DNA from: Cristatella mucedo
Taxonomy: Eukaryota; Bryozoa; Phylactolaemata; Cristatellidae
Direction: 5' to 3'
NCBI GenBank assembly: GCA_009760855.2
Contig: WPIO01000046.1
Coordinates: forward strand, 2,683,501 to 2,747,500
DNA: 64,000 bases
Every line of letters starts with the position of its first letter. The stretch's first letter is position 1. Positions 58,246 to 64,000 of this stretch are shown piece by piece. Under the pieces are notes generated by a model. That model was given only the letters and a program-made list of their open reading frames with translations, made no database searches and had not been told where the DNA came from. The position numbers were made by a program, and so were the translations under genes.

Positions 58246-59327
58246 CTCTTCGGTCGGCGCATCTCTCATTGTATCCTAGTTTTTCAATGAGTCTGTTTGC
58301 GGCTCTGGCTGTCTCGATGTGTCTCTCTTACTCTCGCTGCCTCCATCTTTATGTCTATAGGTCTCTTGTTTGTTGCTTTGTCACATTTTGCGATGCATCT
58401 CTCTTATGTCTCTGTGTGTCTCTGTCTGTGTCTGTCCAATCTCTCCTCGTTAACCTCAATGCCTTCGCTTCTGTCTATATTTAATAATAGTTGATCGCAT
58501 CGAGCGAGTGCTCCGCTTTCAGTTTACCTCCGGTCTCGGCAGCAGCAGGCTGAGAAGCAGCCGGTGCCCGGATGTTGCGCCCGCCTGAAGCTCGGGAGCT
58601 CTATTAAGGGAGAACGCTATTAATAGCTCGTTGCCCTACGGTTTTATTTTCGGCCGTGCGCCACTTCCGCCCGCATCCGCCCCCTCGCTGTCATCGTCAA
58701 GGGCGCGAGCGAGCTGACGGCTGGGCGTTCTGGCTCACCTTGACCGCGCGTCGGCCCGCGGCGCCGCGGGCGTACTGCCGAGGTCGTTTTTTTTTTATTC
58801 TAGCGACAGCCACTGGCGTGCGCGCACGATATCGAGACGCCGGCGAAGACGCGTCGCCGCGGTGCGCCCCTATTCTGCGATGCTTTGCCCGAGCTAGACT
58901 AAGGCGTTCGCCGGCTGCGTTCGCTTCGAGACTTGAGGCCTCGGAGCGCGCTAACGCGAATCGCGGCGAAGGTGCAAGTCGGGCATATGCTCCTGAGTCG
59001 ATGTACCCGAGGGCAATGCCTCGTCGCGGTCGATGCCGGGCTATATGCGGCGTTAATGCTACCGAATAGCCGCATCGCGTTTGGCGCGCCGCATCGCGCT
59101 CGCGTTAGAACGTCGGCAGAGAAGAAAAAAGAATCTCACCCGACGGCCGCTCTAGGCCTACGACCGGCGCTTAGGCGAAGCGGATGAGTTGGCCGGAGGT
59201 CGTGATCGGAGGTCGCGGGCTCAGCTATCCTCGGCGTCGTGACGCGTTCCTTCATCCGAGCGCTGCGGTACTTCGCGTCGGAAGTTTAGCGCATCGTGAA
59301 TCCGGCCGAAGGTAAAGCTAGCTCCCT
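58246..59327. other. Unassigned, partly CpG-rich
   Basis: The segment 58500-59300 is GC-rich with many CG dinucleotides and could be a promoter region. The frame 58656-59069 shows no known domain and no splice context I trust. Confidence 0.3.
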
Positions 59328-59425
59328 TTCTTTCTTTAAGCGAATTGTAAAGCGCCTAGGAAGAGATTGAGTTCTCTGAGGGGGCTTTATCAAGTGTATT
59401 ATCAATGTTATTATTATTATTATTT
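59328..59425 (+). mobile_element. LINE-A 3' tail fragment
   Basis: AAAGCGCCTAGGAAGAGATT, GGGGGCTTTATCAAGTGTAT and ATT repeats. Only the last ~100 bp of the element are present. Confidence 0.88.
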
Positions 59426-60077
59426 GTAGGCGTCTTTCGCCTCGGCCTTATTGCCGATCGCTGCCCTGAGCCGCCTACACAAGTCAGCGCCCCGAGCTCG
59501 TCAAGCGATGGGGGCGGCTTCCAGACAAATTTCCGGATGCACGAATGGTAGCGGACACGATGGCTTTCTCTCCAGTCAGGCTTTATGCGTGCCCACTTTT
59601 CCTGCGCCACTCGCTTCCTCTGTCGCACTCCCAATTCAGTAGCTACGACTACTGATTGGGCTTTGTTACGTAACGCGCACGCTTCTTGCAATTAATTGGC
59701 GCCGTAAGCTTTGGCTACTCCGCATACGGTCGTAGATGTCCTCAGTGAGGAAGTGTTTCGCCTGTCCCCCGCGGTACTATGGCGGTGGCATTTTCAGCCA
59801 TGCTCTTTCGGATACATTACAGCACGGCCCTAAGTTGGCACTATGGGACCATCCGGTCAGCCCTGCGCTTAATCGACCGACGTAAATCGCCTGCAGGATT
59901 TGAGCCCGCGAACTCGGGGTCCGAAATCCTTGACGGGATCTCGGCCGTCCGGAGACGGTGATTTTTCTACCCGACGCAGGTCTACCGCCGATTGGTCGGT
60001 GGCTCATGCTGCAGGCGTGCATTTTATGAACCAAAAGCATACGATCGCGCGGGGCGTAGTAAAACAGAAAAAGTACT
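59426..60077. other. No gene recognised
   Basis: A tRNA-like B box in reverse (GGATTTGAGCCCG near 59897-59909) hints at another old SINE, not resolved. Confidence 0.3.
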
Positions 60078-60185
60078 GGCTAATATAACAGCCTCCTTTT
60101 GTTTTAGCGGCAGAAGAGCTGTACAGGCTGTCACCGCCGCTTGCAGCGGCAATAAAGGATCGCGCATCGCAGTATCGGAGCGTAA
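60078..60185 (-). mobile_element. SINE-A body/tail fragment (old)
   Basis: ATAACAGCCTCCTTTTGTTT and GTCACCGCCGCTTGCAGCGG resemble the SINE-A tail and body in - orientation. The head is lost. Confidence 0.75.
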
Positions 60186-60287
60186 AATTTCGGAGCTTAA
60201 ATCGTCGCCTGCGTGCCGCATGGCAACCTTCGTTTCATCGGATGCGATTCGCGAAACGTGCAAGAAAATACTGCACGATAGTATACA

Positions 60288-60293
60288 CACACA

Positions 60294-60352
<59 letters not shown>

Positions 60353-60360
60353 GAGTATAT
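60288..60360. repeat. (CA)n-(TA)n compound microsatellite
   Basis: CA repeats to about 60331, then TA repeats to about 60352. Confidence 0.94.
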
Positions 60361-61302
60361 ATGTGTAAATTTACATTTCGTGTTTCGCGACTTCCGCGTT
60401 TGCGCTCACTGCTCGCCGTGGGCTGGTGACTGCTGCGCGACTGCCGGCCGCATTAGGACGCTTCTGTTGCGATGTCGGTTGAGTGGTAAATAAGTTGGTG
60501 CTTCTGGTAAAATCACGGTACAGCGAGTGAGAGTTAGTGAGAGGGAGGAAAGTGAGAGGAGAGGCCTGGTATGCAAGTCGGTGCTTCCGATATTTTCACG
60601 ATTTAGTGCCAGCGACTCGGCTCAGCCCCTCTGTACGAGAGAGTCTCGCGGTTGACGCCTGCCTAATTTCGGCGACGCCGAGGCCCCGGCGGTTGTCACT
60701 GGCCCGTGGGTACCTACCTGCATCTTGCTTAGCATCGAGCGTCAGGCCAAACTTCGTGTTTCGCATTGAAATGGTGGCGCTAGCTAAATCAGCCAGATTA
60801 CGACCGGTCGTCGTTGTTCGCGGTTCCGGAATTGGAACGGCTAGGAACCGATTGTGCGACAATCTATGGCCGAGGCCGCACAAAAGTGGACTCGATAAGA
60901 TAGGTAGGTAGCTGTGTTTCCGAAGTTGGCCCCAGGCATCTGAGCTTATTTGAGCTCTAGGCCAGTAAGCGATCGCTCTTCGTAATGGCCGCTGTTGAAC
61001 GCCGGCGCCTCTCCCAAGCTACCGAATGGACTTATCGATTATCTTATACATTGTGGACTTTCTATACTAATGTGTGAGCACGTGCTCTTCGTCTCTGCAC
61101 TGCTTCTGCCACTGCCGCCGGCGCGCCCGCGCGATGCATCGGTGCAGCGACCGCAAGTAGCTAGCGCCGCCGCGCTACAAGGTTCAGGCGTCGCCAGTAT
61201 TCGTAGCGCGTCGGCCGAGGCTATTGCACCGCTGTGAGTGCTGCTTTTAGGGCATATTTCGGCCGCACACAGCGTTTGTAACGCATATAAGCGTTTGTAA
61301 AG
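60361..61302. other. No gene recognised
   Basis: The frame 60537-60911 has no recognised domain. Confidence 0.4.
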
Positions 61303-61304
61303 CT

Positions 61305-61462
61305 GGCTTGGGCCAGTGGTGAAGGTGCTCGACCCGACCGAGGTCAAGGGGCGAATGCAGTCGATTAGCGAGGTCACGCGGGCTCGAGTCCCGTGGCATA
61401 TGTGAAGCGCCTGAATAGAGATTAAGCTCTCTTGGGGCGCTATACAAACGACTTTTGTATAC
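61305..61462 (+). mobile_element. SINE-B copy
   Basis: A-box-like GGGCCAGTGGTGAAGGTGC, B box GCGGGCTCGAGTCCC, tail GAAGCGCCTGAATAGAGATT and GGGGCGCTATACAAACGAC. The region between the boxes is about 25 bp longer than in other copies. Confidence 0.88.
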
Positions 61463-61554
61463 TTTAAGGACAGCACACGTGGGCGCTTACTACTACAGAC
61501 GCAGTGTGGCAGCTTCCACATCCGGACAGAACTAGGCTCCAAACGCAGCTCTAG

Positions 61555-61745
61555 CTACGGTAATAATAATAATAAGAATAATACACTCGATGTAGCACCC
61601 TCAGACAACGCAATATCTTTCTTGGCAATTTACATTTGCTGCAAAGGAAACACGGTCGAATGGTCAGTGGTAGCACTCTCGATAAACAACACGATGACAT
61701 GCACAGGGTCAGCATGCGATTGTGGTTAGTGGCAGCATGCACGCG
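61555..61745 (-). mobile_element. LINE-A 3' tail fragment
   Basis: TAATAATAATAA tail, then GTAGCACCCTCAGACAACG and ACATGCACAGGGTCAGCATG of the LINE-A 3' UTR, diverged. Confidence 0.82.
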
Positions 61746-62317
61746 ATCCTTGATGATGTAGCTTCGAGCACGACTTCGGTGCCGGCTCTTGCTGACGCGC
61801 GACCTTGATCCCGGGGAGGATGAGCGGGACCTTTGACCTCAGCTGCTCAAAGGTCGACTCGTAGCAGGTGCGCACGCTGCTACGCGCCGTGCGTGTACGT
61901 ACGCCGACCGACCGACGGAAGCGGATCGCGGCAGCGGCGACGAAAAGCGCGCCCGAACTTCAACGTAACAAGTCCGCAGCGGCTGAGAGGCTGCGAGAGA
62001 GAAGTCTCCGTTCGACAGCGACGGAGTGCTGCAGGCTTCCAGCGACGGCCCTGCCTGGCTCACGACGACTCTCGTGCGCCGACCGGAGCGCCACCACTAA
62101 ACCGCCGACCAGCGAAAAGCCTCGGGGGGGGGGGTTCGGGCGGGGTGCAACTCCTACCTGGCTCGACTTCCGGAGCTCAGCGGCTGCGACTAAAGCAAAA
62201 CTGACTGCCCGATCGCGCGACTTAGGTTTTTGTGCAGCTCAATCAAAGATTGTTACATACCCGGTTCTATTTCCTAGCCATTGTAGTTCAGGAACCGCGA
62301 ATGGTATCGCGGCAGAT
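61746..62317. other. No gene recognised
   Basis: GC-rich overlapping frames at 61833-62344 show no known motif. Confidence 0.35.
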
Positions 62318-62395
62318 ATACAGAAATGTAATTCATTTGTATAGCACCCGACAAGAACTTGATCTCTATCCAGGCGCTTAATATATGCGCCGTAA
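62318..62395 (-). mobile_element. SINE-B tail fragment
   Basis: AATGTAATTCATTTGTATAG and ACTTGATCTCTATCCAGGCG match the SINE-B tail in - orientation. Confidence 0.7.
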
Positions 62396-62477
62396 TCTGG
62401 CGGATCTGGCACGCCGCCGCCGCCGCTTCAGCGTTGTCGCCGACCTCCTGCGTACGCACACGGCTACAGGAAGCTCA

Positions 62478-62625
62478 TAATAATAAGCTATAATATTATT
62501 AATATAAATTATATATATATATATATATTATATAAAATATAATTAATGATAAATATAATTTATAGCAAATATTAGTATTGATATAAATATTAAATAATCA
62601 TTAATAGCGAAATACAATTATATTT
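62478..62625. repeat. AT-rich tract
   Basis: About 150 bp almost entirely A and T, including a (TA)n core near 62508-62528. Confidence 0.9.
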
Positions 62626-62787
62626 TAGGTTGCTCGTAGCTCACAGTCGGCGAATTCGCTGGGACGAGTCGACTGCATTCAATGCTTTTACGTGTGCACT
62701 TCGTTGCTTGCAAGGCGGGCAGGTCGTATAGCTGGTACCGGTCGTTGTCGCGAAGGCAATAGAAGTATGGTGGTTTCTAACCATGCC

Positions 62788-63148
62788 AGTCAGCTGTCCC
62801 ATTCCTCCGCTTAAAGACAGTTGGCGACAGAAGCTTTAGCTCTGCAGGTCCTAGACTGTGGAACTCGCTTCCACAATTCTTACGCAACGACGTCTACTCT
62901 CCAACTGCCGACTATGGCACATCTTTTTCAGCGGTCCTGAACTGCTACTTCTATGCTACTCACTACCTCAACTGCTCTCCTAACTCTGCTATGCTTCCCA
63001 CTTTCTCTTTGTTGCGTGAGACGAAGTCTGTTGGCTACCGAATGCGTACCGAAAGCCGCTTAGGCTGTGAGTGCGCTATACAAAACTCTCCTGCGTAACA
63101 CCCACATCGTCTTTATGACTTTGTGGAGTTACTGACGGAGATACATTA
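62788..63148 (+). mobile_element. LINE-B 3' end copy, near twin of 56686-57034
   Basis: It starts in the middle of the RT C-terminal codons (CAGCTGTCCCATTCCTCCGC) and is almost identical to 56686-57034 through to GGAGTTACTGACGGAGATAC. It is a severe 5' truncation. Confidence 0.92.
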
Positions 63149-63736
63149 CATTTGCCAGACCAATAGAGGAACGCTGGCGAGTACTGTAGCTGCTGCGAAG
63201 TTCGACCCGCCACCACTCACCAGCAGCCAGCTAGAACGGATCTGAACGGGGCTGCTAGGGCGGATCGCCCGATACTATCTATCGCGCGTACGCTTAGCAC
63301 CGGGAATGTCAGTAGACGCTGGCTGACCTCCTCGAACTGACTCGATGGGGGTCATCCATGCCGGCCAGACCCTGACCCCCACACGGACTGGTATGCAGAA
63401 TCCAATCATGTGGCCAAGGCCTGCGGTCCGATTGAGACCCGTCTGCGATCCTGCGTTTTGCCATCATTCCAGGTGCACTAGAGGCTTCGGGCTTCGTTAG
63501 CCTAATGTCAGCAATATCCCTGCGAGTAAGTAATTAATTTTATTTGCTCGGCGCGGATAATTGTTGATACCGTCGCCAGAGTTACGGCGGACGGGCAGAA
63601 GCTTTACTATCATCGCTGCCAAAATTCACGGAACGTGAAACAACTGTGCAATCGAAAATGAACGTTTTAGGGTTCTGCTCACCGCCACTGCCGCCACTGC
63701 CGCCGCTGCCGCTGCCGCCGCCACTGCCACTTCAAG
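63149..63736. other. No gene recognised
   Basis: A CCGCCACTG-rich imperfect repeat lies at 63682-63730 just before a SINE-A. Confidence 0.4.
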
Positions 63737-63907
63737 TGAGCCATGATGGCACACTAAGTAGGGTGGTTGCATTTCACGACCTCCGTCCCGAAGTCGTGGG
63801 TTCGAGTCCTGCAGTGGGCAATCCTGTATTGCCACTGCAGGTGGCGGCGATAGCCGTAAAGGCTCTTCTGTCGCTATACGAAAGAGGCTGTTAAATCAGC
63901 TTGGATT
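63737..63907 (+). mobile_element. SINE-A copy
   Basis: Head GAGCCATGATGGCACACTAA, decayed palindrome CACGACCTCCGTCCCGAAGT, B box GGTTCGAGTCC, tail GAGGCTGTTAAATCAGCTTG. Confidence 0.9.
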
Positions 63908-64000
63908 TTTGTCTGCTCTTATTTTGGCTTCCTGTTAGGATGTGTTATCGATCCCGCACACCCCGCGCTCTAGGCGTGACGTGCTAGGGCAAAGTTGCTG

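Noticed and set aside
57762-58484. Leu-Ser and Arg-Glu rich open frames over the CT/GA tract
   Set aside because: Direct translation of a dinucleotide microsatellite.
61039-61542. 167-codon - strand frame
   Set aside because: It spans a + strand SINE-B copy and has no recognised domain.

Overview
The window is nuclear DNA from an animal. It contains spliced genes with GT-AG introns, a metazoan-type RPS14, an EFA6/PSD Arf-GEF gene, many 5'-truncated L2/CR1-like non-LTR retrotransposons, tRNA-derived SINEs and abundant AC, GA and CT microsatellites. I cannot name the species. An invertebrate is likely, but that is inference.

Two host genes can be read exon by exon. RPS14 (uS11) lies on the + strand at 10772-12676, with four coding exons giving 151 residues. 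Its third intron carries a box C/D snoRNA whose guide matches the 18S site that SNORD61 modifies in humans. The second gene fills 30.2-50.2 kb on the - strand. I reconstruct ten exons with consistent splice phases (765 residues) of an EFA6/PSD-family protein: a low-complexity N-terminus, SEC7, PH and a C-terminal coiled coil. Its SEC7 domain keeps the catalytic glutamate but has changes in the normally near-invariant Asn-Thr-Asp-Leu-His motif. The PH domain is interrupted by a 135-bp stop-free intron whose retention would keep the frame.

The rest is dominated by repeats, named here as follows. LINE-A is an L2/CR1-like element with a TAATAA-rich tail, copies across 0.4-27 kb, 35-36 kb, 53.8-55.6 kb and fragments to 61.7 kb. 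LINE-B is a second related family at 26-29, 40, 56-57 and 62.8-63.1 kb. SINE-A is a tRNA-derived SINE with a perfect hairpin in its head. SINE-B is a tRNA-derived SINE whose tail resembles the LINE-A tail. FB1 and FB2 are palindromic elements bounded by inverted arrays of GGACATTTCCCC-like or GGAGCGGACAATTC-like motifs. Several are nested, with visible target-site duplications. A decayed copy of a zinc-finger-like, probably mobile-element-associated protein lies at 27.8-28.7 kb.

Layout: 0-9 kb, repeats and unassigned DNA. 9-10 kb, FB1 with a TTTAGGG-like array and a SINE-A. 10.8-12.7 kb, RPS14. 14.4-29 kb, LINE and SINE graveyard plus FB2 and the decayed ORF. 30.2-50.2 kb, EFA6. 49.9-50.9 kb, CpG-rich region at its 5' end. 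51-64 kb, unassigned DNA with LINE, SINE and a large CT tract. GC-rich perfect hairpins with very short loops recur in and around EFA6 and are the least explained pattern in the window.
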